Source: an uncultured Bacteroidales bacterium (GTDB lineage Bacteria > Bacteroidota > Bacteroidia > Bacteroidales > Bacteroidaceae). Taken from it: a stretch of DNA of 36,058 bases. Of the stretch, positions 23,558 to 31,586 are shown one piece after another (the first letter of the stretch is position 1; the number at the start of each line of letters is the position of its first letter). Location: contig CALKIW010000032.1 of assembly GCA_937995875.1 (NCBI GenBank), positions 1 to 36,058 on the forward strand. The letters are read 5' to 3'. A program made the translations under genes and the position numbers. The notes under the pieces are model-generated. The model made no database searches, had not been told where the DNA came from, and saw nothing but the letters and a program-made list of their open reading frames with translations.

Positions 23558-23588
23558 CAAAATTAACGATTAAATACCAAAGCGCAAA
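23558..23588 (-). promoter_or_regulatory. Consensus promoter abutting the nucleotidyltransferase start codon
   Basis: TTTG (23588-23585), 19 nt, TAATTTTG (23565-23558) on the minus strand. Only four bases separate the box from the ATG (23553-23551), so the transcription start should fall at or beside the start codon. Confidence 0.65.
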
Positions 23589-23756
23589 GGAATATAGATG
23601 TTTTTACGGTTTGACAAATAAATTCTGACACCCGTTTGTTAAGTATGGTTAGCAATATGAATATACCCTATCCAACGCCGGGAACGAATGGGCAGCATAT
23701 TAAAGATTGAGCATTTATTTTTTTATCCATTGCTTTCATTTCAGAAATAAAAGTTA

Positions 23757-23764
23757 TACCTTTG
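23757..23764 (+). promoter_or_regulatory. -7 box for maeB
   Basis: TACCTTTG matches TAnnTTTG. The start is predicted near 23770, giving a leader of about 65 nt. Confidence 0.5.
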
Positions 23765-23835
23765 CTGACAGTTTCACAAATTATGCCATATATTCCTGAC
23801 AATAGATTAGCATAGAAAGTTTAATATATAACACA

Positions 23836-26124
23836 ATGGTAAAGATAACTAAAGAGGCTGCCCTCGAATACCATGAGAAGGGTAGACCCGGAAAGATTGA
23901 AGTAAAGCCGACTAAACCTTACAGGACCCAGTCTGACTTAAGTCTGGCCTATTCGCCCGGCGTAGCTTACCCGTGTATTGAGATTCAACATGAGCCCGAC
24001 GACGTGTACAAATATACCAACAAAGGCAATCTCGTTGCCGTCATTTCTAACGGAACGGCCGTATTGGGACTGGGCAACATCGGTGCCATGAGCGGCAAAC
24101 CCGTGATGGAAGGCAAGGGACTGCTGTTCAAGATATATGGAGGCATTGACGTATTCGATATCGAGGTCGACGAAAGCGACCCCGAAAAATTCTGCGAAGC
24201 GGTAGAGCGCATCGCTCCTTCGTTTGGCGGTATCAATCTCGAAGACATCAAGGCACCGGAGTGTTTCTATATTGAGGAACGTCTGAAAAAGAGCCTCGAC
24301 ATCCCCGTCATGCACGACGACCAGCACGGAACGGCCATCATCTCGGCTGCCGGACTGAAAAATGCCCTTGAAGTAGCAGGGAAAGATATTTCCAAAGCGA
24401 AACTTGTTGTGAACGGTGCCGGTGCTGCCGCCATCAGCTGTACCAAGTTATATGTTGCGCTTGGCCTCAAGAGGGAGAATATTGTTATGATTGACTCCAA
24501 AGGCGTCATTACCTCCGACCGCAAAAATTTAACCGAACAGAAAAGGCTATTCGCCACCGACCGTCGGGACGTACACACCCTTGAGGAAGCCATTAAGGGC
24601 GCGGACGTGTTCGTAGGGCTGTCTAAGGGCAACATCCTGACTCAAGACATGGTGCGTTCCATGGCCAAGAATCCCATCGTGTTTGCGCTGGCCAATCCTA
24701 TTCCTGAAATCAGCTACGAGGATGCCATCGCCAGTCGTCCCGATGTGCTCATGGCCACCGGGCGATCGGACTATCCCAACCAAATTAACAATGTCATCGG
24801 TTTCCCCTACATCTTCAGAGGCGCACTCGACGTTCATGCCCGCGCCATCAACGAAGATATGAAAATGGCTGCCGTTCATGCCATTGCAGATTTGGCCAAA
24901 CAGCGCATCCCCGACATTGTAAACGAAGTGTATCAAGTCAATGACCTTGTCTTCGGACCCAATTATTTTATCCCCAAACCGGTAGACCCACGTCTCATCA
25001 CAGAAGTGTCTGCCGCTGTGGCTCAGGCAGCCATGGCCAGCGGTGTGGCTCGCAGAGAGATCACAGACTGGGAGGCATACAAAGACCATTTGCGCCAATT
25101 ACTCGGTCAGGAAACCAAGCTCACCCGCACCCTGCATGCCACCGCCGCCATGCACCCGCAACGCGTGGTGTTTGCCGAAGGCGGGCACCCCACAATGATG
25201 AAAGCTGCCGTTCAAGCCCATCAGGAAGGCATCTGCAAGCCAATACTGTTGGGCAACCCGGATCGTTTGCACCGCATCGCCAACAGACTGAAGATAGATT
25301 TAACCGGTGTGGACATCATCGATATGCGTGCCGACAAGGAGCAGGGACGCCGTGCCACATATGCCAAACATCTGGCCGAAAAGCTCGCTCGCAAGGGTTA
25401 CACCTTCGAAGAAGCCTACGACAAAATGTACGAGCGCAACTATTTCGGAATGTCGATGGTTGAACACGATGATGCCGACGCCTTCATTACAGGGCTATAC
25501 ACTAAATACAGCAACACCATCAAGGTGGCAAAAGAGGTGATTGGCGTGCGACCGGAATACAACACATTCGGTACGATGCACATTCTGAATACCAAAAAAG
25601 GAGTGTTCTATCTGGCCGACACCTTGATTAACCGTCATCCCGACCAAGATGTTCTGTTCGATATTGCCCGTCTATCGGCCCATACCGTAAGGTTTTTCAA
25701 CACCGATCCGGTAATCAGCATGATAAGCTACTCCAACTTCGGAACAGACAGCACCGGCTCTCCATTGGCCGTGCACCATGCTGTGGAGCGGATGCAGGAA
25801 AAGTATCCCAACCTGCCCATCGACGGCGAAATGCAGATAAACTTCGCACTAAATCAGAAACTGAGAGACGACAAGTTCCCCTTCACGCGTTTGAAAGGTA
25901 AACAGGTGAACACCCTTGTGTTTCCCAACATGAGCTCGGCCAACAGCAGCTACAAACTCATGGAAGCTCTCGACCCGGATATAGAAATTATCGGGCCTAT
26001 CCAAATGGGGTTGAACAAGCCCATCCACTTTACCGATTTCGAAGCAAGCGTGCGCAGCGTTGTCAATGTAACCGCCGTTGCCGTGATTGACGCATACGTG
26101 GAAAAGAAGAAAAAAAGTAAGTAA
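23836..26124 (+). CDS. maeB: NADP-dependent malic enzyme with phosphotransacetylase-like domain
   Basis: A 762-aa cytosolic fusion enzyme that decarboxylates malate to pyruvate with NADP. The malic domain (about 1-385) shows SLAYSPGVAYPC, the catalytic segment MHDDQHGTAI, the nucleotide-binding GAGAAAISC and the NPIPEI motif. A linker leads to the phosphotransacetylase-like domain (about 430-757: RVVFAEGGHP..., SYSNFGTDSTGSP, MGLNKPIHF), which in this family is regulatory and usually not catalytic. The length matches E. coli MaeB (759 aa). It is transcribed alone with a clear terminator. Confidence 0.95.
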   Translation: MVKITKEAALEYHEKGRPGKIEVKPTKPYRTQSDLSLAYSPGVAYPCIEIQHEPDDVYKYTNKGNLVAVISNGTAVLGLGNIGAMSGKPVMEGKGLLFKIYGGIDVFDIEVDESDPEKFCEAVERIAPSFGGINLEDIKAPECFYIEERLKKSLDIPVMHDDQHGTAIISAAGLKNALEVAGKDISKAKLVVNGAGAAAISCTKLYVALGLKRENIVMIDSKGVITSDRKNLTEQKRLFATDRRDVHTLEEAIKGADVFVGLSKGNILTQDMVRSMAKNPIVFALANPIPEISYEDAIASRPDVLMATGRSDYPNQINNVIGFPYIFRGALDVHARAINEDMKMAAVHAIADLAKQRIPDIVNEVYQVNDLVFGPNYFIPKPVDPRLITEVSAAVAQAAMASGVARREITDWEAYKDHLRQLLGQETKLTRTLHATAAMHPQRVVFAEGGHPTMMKAAVQAHQEGICKPILLGNPDRLHRIANRLKIDLTGVDIIDMRADKEQGRRATYAKHLAEKLARKGYTFEEAYDKMYERNYFGMSMVEHDDADAFITGLYTKYSNTIKVAKEVIGVRPEYNTFGTMHILNTKKGVFYLADTLINRHPDQDVLFDIARLSAHTVRFFNTDPVISMISYSNFGTDSTGSPLAVHHAVERMQEKYPNLPIDGEMQINFALNQKLRDDKFPFTRLKGKQVNTLVFPNMSSANSSYKLMEALDPDIEIIGPIQMGLNKPIHFTDFEASVRSVVNVTAVAVIDAYVEKKKKSK

Positions 26125-26144
26125 TTATCCTTTTTTAAGTCTAT

Positions 26145-26188
26145 AAAGGGTCCGGTTATTGCACAACGCAATATGCCGGACCCTTTTT
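26145..26188 (+). terminator. Terminator after maeB
   Basis: AAAGGGTCCGG (26145-26155) pairs with CCGGACCCTTT (26176-26186), with an inner ATTGC/GCAAT stem, and ends in TTTTT. Confidence 0.85.
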
Positions 26189-26269
26189 CGTTTTCCACCT
26201 TATTTATATATGTGAAGTTCCTGTGTCAATATAGCAAGAGAAGCAAGCATTGTTGCAGGTCAGGTTTTT

Positions 26270-26740
26270 GAAGAAATATTTACAAGAATTTATATTTACA
26301 AAAGCCTCTCTGTGCTTCGAATATTCTGAAACAATATTATTCCCGTGCGAAATACGCGAAATATACGAGAATTTATAACCTTCTACTAATCAGCACGTTG
26401 GATGAAAATGACTTTTACACTCCTATTTTGTCCTCCGCGATTAAATATCGAACGGCATCACGAAAGAGGCTTACTCGCATGACGGGTGAGCCTTAACCAC
26501 ATCCCCGTCAGGGCTTAACCTTGTCGCGAGTAAGGCTTCGTCGCAACATGGCGAAAAAGAAAACCTACAGACGGAACTATTTTCGTGATAAAAGAACGGA
26601 TAACAAGGACAGAAACATAGCCCTTTTTACGCTAAATGAAGAAAAAATAATCATGGAAAAATGGTAAACAAATTTAACAGGGAAAACAAGGAGAATGAGC
26701 CAATGTTTAACCTGAAACGCACCATGACATTACTCAAACC
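26270..26740 (+). repeat. Dispersed intergenic repeat, copy C (clearest 22-nt array)
   Basis: The core units start at 26468, 26490, 26512 and 26534, each exactly 22 nt apart: GGCTTACTCG, GCCTTAACCA, GGCTTAACCT and GGCTTCGTCG, each followed by a 12-nt GC-rich part ending near AA/GA/AG. The left flank (CCCGTGCGAAATACGCGAAA, from about 26342) and the right flank (GGACAGAAACATAGCCC from 26607, then TTTTTACGCT, then a TAATC...GGTAAAC block and an AATGTTT motif at 26702) match copy A. No gene is evident. It lies between the maeB terminator and the mltG promoter. Confidence 0.75.
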
Positions 26741-26892
26741 AACTGTTTAAACCACCCTTAGTCACATTTCTCACAACTCCCAAAAACAGCAAAGACATAA
26801 GTTTGACTGTATCGGGCCACTCATTCAGCTTAACGGTTTACAAAAACATTTGAGACACTATTGCTGCAAATGATAAGATAAAACCTAAAAAT

Positions 26893-26923
26893 TTTGCAAT
26901 ATTACCTTTTAGATGTACCTTTG
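26893..26923 (+). promoter_or_regulatory. Promoter of mltG
   Basis: TTTG (26893-26896), 19 nt, TACCTTTG (26916-26923): a full consensus. The leader is about 20 nt. Confidence 0.7.
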
Positions 26924-26949
26924 CAGCAAATTTATAAGATGATAGAAAA

Positions 26950-27996
26950 ATGAAAAAAGACGTTAAGGCAAGGTACTTGTTTCCAGCATCGCTCTGCCTG
27001 TTAGTTCTTGCCGGTCTGGGCTATTATTATCTCTTTACCTCTTTTTCCGGAGGCAAAGCAACCAACTATGTCTACATCGATCGGGATGACAACTATGACT
27101 CCTTGATGGTCAAACTCAAGCCGCTGGCAAGCCGACACGGCTATCATGCATTCTGCACGCTGGCCCGCCACAGCAGTCTGGCAGAGAATGTGCATACGGG
27201 ACGCTACGAGATTAGTCCGTCTATAGGTACATTCAACCTGTTTCGTCACATAAAAAACGGTATGCAAACCTCCATGAATCTCGTTGTGCCCAGCGTGCGC
27301 ACCATGCAAGACCTGGCTGGCAAACTGGGCAACAAACTTATGCTCGACAGCACCGAGTTGGCCCAAGCATTTACCAACGACACACTCTGTAAGAAGTACG
27401 GTTACGACACACTGACTATTTCCGCGCTTTTCATACCCAACACCTACGATATGTATTGGAATGTTTCGTTGGATGGGTTTATGGAATACATGCAAAAGGA
27501 AAACAGGAAATTCTGGGACGACAATCGTGTGGCAAAAGCCAAGCAACTGAAACTCACGCCCATACAAGTCACAACACTTGCCAGCATTGTGGATGAAGAA
27601 ACCAACAACAACGAAGAGAAACCTATGGTGGCAGGGATGTACTACAACCGACTGATGCTCCGCAACGAAGAATATCCCGACGGCATGCCGCTTCAGGCCG
27701 ACCCAACCATTAAATTCGCATGGAAACAGTTCGAATTGAAACGCGTCTATCACAAACTGTTGTTCATCGACAGCCCTTATAACACCTATCGTTATCCGGG
27801 GCTGCCCCCCGGCCCAATCCGAATACCCTCCGTAGCCGGGATAGATGCCGTGCTTGACATGGTGCACCACGACTATATCTACATGTGTGCCAAAGAAGAT
27901 TTTAGCGGCACCCATAATTTTGCGCGCACCTATGAGGAACATTTAGGCAACGCCCGTCGATATGCTGTGGCCCTGAACCGACACGGTATCAAATAA
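26950..27996 (+). CDS. mltG: Endolytic murein transglycosylase MltG (YceG-like)
   Basis: A 348-aa membrane-anchored enzyme that cleaves nascent peptidoglycan glycan strands and sets their length. One N-terminal membrane anchor covers about 10-30. A LysM-like region (about 35-105) is followed by the YceG domain with the catalytic signature ASIVDEETN at 211-219, then MYYNRL, LQADPTIKFAW and the C-terminal SPYNTYRYPGLPPGPI...AGIDAVLDMVHHDYIYMCAKEDFSGTHNFARTYEEH. The length is similar to E. coli MltG (340 aa). In the signature the residue after ASIV is Asp215 rather than the Glu I would expect; E216/E217 follow. It is transcribed alone between terminators. Confidence 0.93.
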   Translation: MKKDVKARYLFPASLCLLVLAGLGYYYLFTSFSGGKATNYVYIDRDDNYDSLMVKLKPLASRHGYHAFCTLARHSSLAENVHTGRYEISPSIGTFNLFRHIKNGMQTSMNLVVPSVRTMQDLAGKLGNKLMLDSTELAQAFTNDTLCKKYGYDTLTISALFIPNTYDMYWNVSLDGFMEYMQKENRKFWDDNRVAKAKQLKLTPIQVTTLASIVDEETNNNEEKPMVAGMYYNRLMLRNEEYPDGMPLQADPTIKFAWKQFELKRVYHKLLFIDSPYNTYRYPGLPPGPIRIPSVAGIDAVLDMVHHDYIYMCAKEDFSGTHNFARTYEEHLGNARRYAVALNRHGIK

Positions 27997-28011
27997 AAGC
28001 AGCATAATCAA

Positions 28012-28046
28012 AAATGGCGCTCGCTTCTCAGCGGGCGCCATTTATT
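28012..28046 (+). terminator. Terminator after mltG
   Basis: AAATGGCGC (28012-28020) pairs with GCGCCATTT (28035-28043), with an inner CGCT/AGCG stem, followed by ATTC. Confidence 0.75.
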
Positions 28047-28190
28047 CTCAATAGGTATTAGTCTTTTCCATTAAGGTAAAAAGATTGTATTCAGGATAAC
28101 ATTCGCAAAGGTAAAACAATTTGTTGAGACGTGCAAGCATTTTTGTAAATCTTTTGCATCCTTTCATAAGATTAATTATATTAAAATGAT

Positions 28191-28198
28191 TAACTTTG
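28191..28198 (+). promoter_or_regulatory. -7 box for glnS
   Basis: TAACTTTG matches TAnnTTTG and leaves a leader of about 15-20 nt before the glnS ATG. Confidence 0.5.
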
Positions 28199-28219
28199 CA
28201 CTCATATAACGCATAAACT

Positions 28220-29935
28220 ATGAATATTAACGAAAACGCCGGCGAGAAGAAACCAAGTTTGAGTTTCGTTGAGCAATTTATTAAAGAAGATCTCTCAGAA
28301 GGAAAGAACGGAGGCAGACTGCAAACCCGCTTCCCCCCGGAGCCTAATGGCTATCTCCACATCGGCCATGCAAAGGCAATCTGCATGGATTTTGGAGCCG
28401 CCGAAAAATATAACGGTATATGTAACCTTCGCTTCGATGATACCAACCCCACGAAAGAAGATACAGAATACGTGGAGAGCATACTTCAGGACATTTCATG
28501 GTTGGGATTTAAATGGAACAAGATTTATTATGCTTCCGACTATTTTCAGAAGCTTTGGGACTTTGCCGTTTGGATGATTCGGAAAGGACACGCCTATGTA
28601 GACGAGCAGACATCCGAGCAAATTGCGGAACAGAAAGGAACACCCACGACACCGGGCGTGGCAAGTCCGTACCGAGACCGCCCTGTGGAGGAAAGTTTGC
28701 AGCTGTTTAAATTCATGAACACCGCCGAAGCTGTGGAAGGATCGATGGTGCTTCGGGCAAAAATGGATATGGCCAATCCTAACATGCACTTCCGCGACCC
28801 TGTGATATATCGCATCATCCATACCCCACACCATCGCACCGGAACAACCTGGCACTGCTACCCAATGTACGATTTTGCGCATGGTCAGAGCGACTATTTC
28901 GAGGGTGTAACCCATTCTATATGCACGTTGGAATTTGTGCCCCACCGTCCACTCTATGATAAGCTCATTGATTATCTGAAAGAATATGACGGCACGATAG
29001 AAAAAGGATTGCACGATTTCCGTCCACGCCAGATAGAGTTCAACCGTCTCAACCTCACCTACACCGTGATGTCCAAGCGCAAACTGCATCAACTGGTCAC
29101 TGAAGGACTGGTGAAAGGCTGGGACGACCCACGTATGCCCACACTGTGCGGAATGCGTCGTCGTGGATACTCTCCCGAATCTATCCGCAACTTTATCAAG
29201 TCCATCGGCTACACCAAGTTTGACGCACTTAACGACATTGCACTGCTTGAGGCTGCTGTTCGCGAAGACCTTAACAAAAAAGCTACGCGTGTGTCGGCTG
29301 TGCTCGACCCCGTGAAACTCGTAATTACCAACTATCCGGAAGGAAAGAGCGAGGAGATGGAAGCCGAAAACAACCCCGAACAGGAAAACAGTGGCACACA
29401 CAACATTACATTCTCTCGCACACTGTGGATTGAACGCGGCGACTTTATGGAAGATGCTCCAAAGAAATTCTTCCGTATGGCACCCGGTCGGGAAGTTCGC
29501 CTGAAGAATGCATATATTGTGAAATGCACCGGCTGCACCAAAGATGCCGAAGGAAATGTGACGGAAATTCAGGCCGAATACGACCCAGAAAGCAAAAGCG
29601 GCATGGCTGGTGCCAACCGTAAGGTGAAAGGCACGCTCCACTGGGTGAGCACGGAACACTGTGTACAGGCAGAGGTGCGTGAATACGACCGTCTGTTCTC
29701 TGTAGAAAATCCTGCTGCCGACGGACGTGATTTCCACGAATTGCTCAACCCCGATTCACTGAAAGTACACAACAATTGCTATGTAGAGCAATATGCTGCC
29801 GAACAAGAACCGGGCGAGTATCTGCAATTCATCCGACTGGGATATTTCATGCCGGACTTGGATACGACAGCCCAACACCCGGTGTTCAATAAGACCGTCG
29901 GGCTGAGAGATAATTGGGCAAAAATGAAAAAGTAG
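28220..29935 (+). CDS. glnS: Glutamine--tRNA ligase
   Basis: A 571-aa class I synthetase that charges tRNA-Gln in the cytosol. The ATP-binding HIGH motif is at 47-50 (PPEPNGYLHIGHAKAI). The second signature is VMSKRKL with M284-S285-K286. The anticodon-binding beta-barrel domains occupy about 345-560 (VLDPVKLVITNYPEG..., LWIERGDF, FRMAPGREVRLKNAYIVKC). The length is similar to the E. coli enzyme (554 aa). Its presence indicates direct Gln-tRNA charging instead of only the GatCAB route. The start is the first ATG after the promoter box. Confidence 0.97.
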   Translation: MNINENAGEKKPSLSFVEQFIKEDLSEGKNGGRLQTRFPPEPNGYLHIGHAKAICMDFGAAEKYNGICNLRFDDTNPTKEDTEYVESILQDISWLGFKWNKIYYASDYFQKLWDFAVWMIRKGHAYVDEQTSEQIAEQKGTPTTPGVASPYRDRPVEESLQLFKFMNTAEAVEGSMVLRAKMDMANPNMHFRDPVIYRIIHTPHHRTGTTWHCYPMYDFAHGQSDYFEGVTHSICTLEFVPHRPLYDKLIDYLKEYDGTIEKGLHDFRPRQIEFNRLNLTYTVMSKRKLHQLVTEGLVKGWDDPRMPTLCGMRRRGYSPESIRNFIKSIGYTKFDALNDIALLEAAVREDLNKKATRVSAVLDPVKLVITNYPEGKSEEMEAENNPEQENSGTHNITFSRTLWIERGDFMEDAPKKFFRMAPGREVRLKNAYIVKCTGCTKDAEGNVTEIQAEYDPESKSGMAGANRKVKGTLHWVSTEHCVQAEVREYDRLFSVENPAADGRDFHELLNPDSLKVHNNCYVEQYAAEQEPGEYLQFIRLGYFMPDLDTTAQHPVFNKTVGLRDNWAKMKK

Positions 29936-30001
29936 AAACAATTATATGAGAACTGACGTTTCATTCCTCTCGTACACAGCAACATTATAATCACATCATA
30001 G

Positions 30002-30041
30002 GAAAGCCTCCTCCGTGCTTTGACAAAGGGGGAGACTTTCT
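30002..30041 (+). terminator. Possible terminator after glnS
   Basis: GAAAGCCTCC (30002-30011) pairs with GGAGACTTTC (30031-30040), one mismatch. There is no strong T-run. Confidence 0.4.
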
Positions 30042-30091
30042 TGCGTGAAGACGGATTGTTATTTTCATGGATAATATAAACTCAGAACGTA

Positions 30092-30721
30092 ATGGATATA
30101 TTCTCATCGCTTCTTGACAACCTCAATTACGGCACCATTTGGTTTCTCATGTTATTGGAAAGCACGGTAATTCCGGTTCCTTCCGAACTGGTCGTGGCAC
30201 CTGCCGCCTATCATGCTGCCAATGGCAACCTGAATATATGGATGGTGATTCTCATGTCTACAATTGGTGCAGACTGCGGTGCAACCATCAACTATCTTGC
30301 CGGTTATTACCTCGGCAGGCCTGTCATCTATAAGTTTGCCAACAGCAAATGGGGACGCTTGTGTATGCTCAACCAACAGAAAGTGGAGCATAGCGAGCAA
30401 TATTTCAACAATCACGGCTTGGTGGCAACCATCACGGGGCGTCTCATTCCCGGCGTCCGACACCTGATTTCCATTCCTGCCGGACTGGCAAAAATGCACT
30501 ATTGGAAATTCCTGTTATACACCACATTGGGAGCCGGATGTTGGCACGCCATTCTCGCGGGAATAGGATGGTACCTTCACTACATCGTACCCGAAGACCA
30601 ACTCGATGCCAAAATTATGGAGTATGGCGAACACATCAAGTTCGGTATAATCGGACTTGTGGGCATTGCGATACTGTATTTTGGAATCAAATGGTATATT
30701 AAAAAGCGCAAAGCAGCCTAA
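30092..30721 (+). CDS. DedA / SNARE-associated family membrane protein
   Basis: A 209-aa polytopic inner-membrane protein. The DedA signature elements are E23-S24 in LLESTVIPVPSELV, the G-A-x-x-G-A-x-x-NYLAGYYLGR stretch and the FNNHGLVATITGRLIPGVRHLISIPAGLAKM segment with conserved arginines. About four to five hydrophobic segments end in KWYIKKRKAA. The family acts in lipid-carrier (undecaprenyl phosphate or phospholipid) translocation and membrane homeostasis; this member's cargo is unknown. No TAnnTTTG box was found upstream, so co-transcription with glnS is possible. Its stop codon overlaps the convergent kinase gene by four bases. Confidence 0.9.
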   Translation: MDIFSSLLDNLNYGTIWFLMLLESTVIPVPSELVVAPAAYHAANGNLNIWMVILMSTIGADCGATINYLAGYYLGRPVIYKFANSKWGRLCMLNQQKVEHSEQYFNNHGLVATITGRLIPGVRHLISIPAGLAKMHYWKFLLYTTLGAGCWHAILAGIGWYLHYIVPEDQLDAKIMEYGEHIKFGIIGLVGIAILYFGIKWYIKKRKAA

Positions 30722-31569
30722 GCACGGGGCTTGTGAAATTCGACAAGCCCTTCCATCGGGGCTTGGATAATTTGTCCCTGATGCATATGTTCCTCCGCAA
30801 GCACATCACCAAGCTGAGTGCGGAAAACCGTTGCTATGGAGCCTATAAAGCCGATGGGCAGACTCTCCCAGCCATCGTACTGTCTCACATTACGTTGCAA
30901 GAAGCTGCGAAATCCATCTTTCACCAAAGCTTCGATGCAAGGCTCATTAATGTTTTCGTAAAGAAAGGGAGCAAAACCGGCAAGAAACCTGTTGGGCAGC
31001 TTTTGTCGATACACGCGCTCGATGATGTCGGCATTGGTAAAATGATACTTTTCTTGGAAACGCTCTATGATATGTTGGGGCATCTGGTTTTTCATAATAT
31101 CGCCCAACAACATACGTCCCAATACAGCTCCACTGCCTTCGTCACCGAGAATATAACCCAGAGGAGACACATTCTTGATAATTCTACAGCCGTCGAAAGC
31201 ACATGAATTGCTCCCTGTCCCAAGAATGCACGCGATGCCTGGCTTATGTCCACAGATAGCCCGTGCAGCTCCGAGCATATCCGACGCAACCTCACAATCG
31301 TCAGTTATCGTCAAGCAATCACGCAGCGCCTGCGCAACCACAGGTTGTTTCTCCGGCGTACAGCCGGCACCATAGAAGTACACTCCGCATACCTCACTTG
31401 TCGGCAGCTTTGGCAACAAGGCCGTTTTGAGTTCCTCACCAATCTCTTCTTTCGTCATGTGGAACGGGTTGAGTCCCTTGGTCTGCACCCTTGTGGCAGT
31501 ACCATCTTGATGTAACAGACACCAATCTGTCTTTGTAGAGCCGCTATCGGCTATCAGTATTGATTTCAT
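30718..31569 (-). CDS. BadF/BadG-type sugar kinase (GlcNAc or MurNAc kinase)
   Basis: A 283-aa cytosolic ASKHA-fold kinase. The phosphate-1 motif is DSGSTKTDW at 8-16 and the phosphate-2/adenosine motifs are ILGTGSNSCAFDG and GYILGDEGSGAVLG. This family in Bacteroidetes includes GlcNAc and MurNAc kinases (for example MurK of Tannerella, as I recall). It lies 17 nt downstream of ampG, so it probably phosphorylates amino sugars released from imported muropeptides. It is the last gene of the operon. GlcNAc and MurNAc specificity cannot be told apart from the sequence alone. Confidence 0.85.
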   Translation of the reverse strand: MKSILIADSGSTKTDWCLLHQDGTATRVQTKGLNPFHMTKEEIGEELKTALLPKLPTSEVCGVYFYGAGCTPEKQPVVAQALRDCLTITDDCEVASDMLGAARAICGHKPGIACILGTGSNSCAFDGCRIIKNVSPLGYILGDEGSGAVLGRMLLGDIMKNQMPQHIIERFQEKYHFTNADIIERVYRQKLPNRFLAGFAPFLYENINEPCIEALVKDGFRSFLQRNVRQYDGWESLPIGFIGSIATVFRTQLGDVLAEEHMHQGQIIQAPMEGLVEFHKPRA

Positions 31570-31586
31570 ATTTTATTCTTATTGTC

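Noticed and set aside
26468..26556. CRISPR array
   Set aside because: The units are directly contiguous with a 22-nt period and drifting sequence; there are no conserved repeats with unique spacers and no cas genes.
27001..27942. 313-aa open frame antisense to mltG
   Set aside because: It shadows the mltG coding sequence; no start signal or recognisable domain.
28496..29737. 413-aa open frame antisense to glnS
   Set aside because: It is a mirror of a clear glnS gene, has no family motif, and reflects codon bias on the opposite strand.
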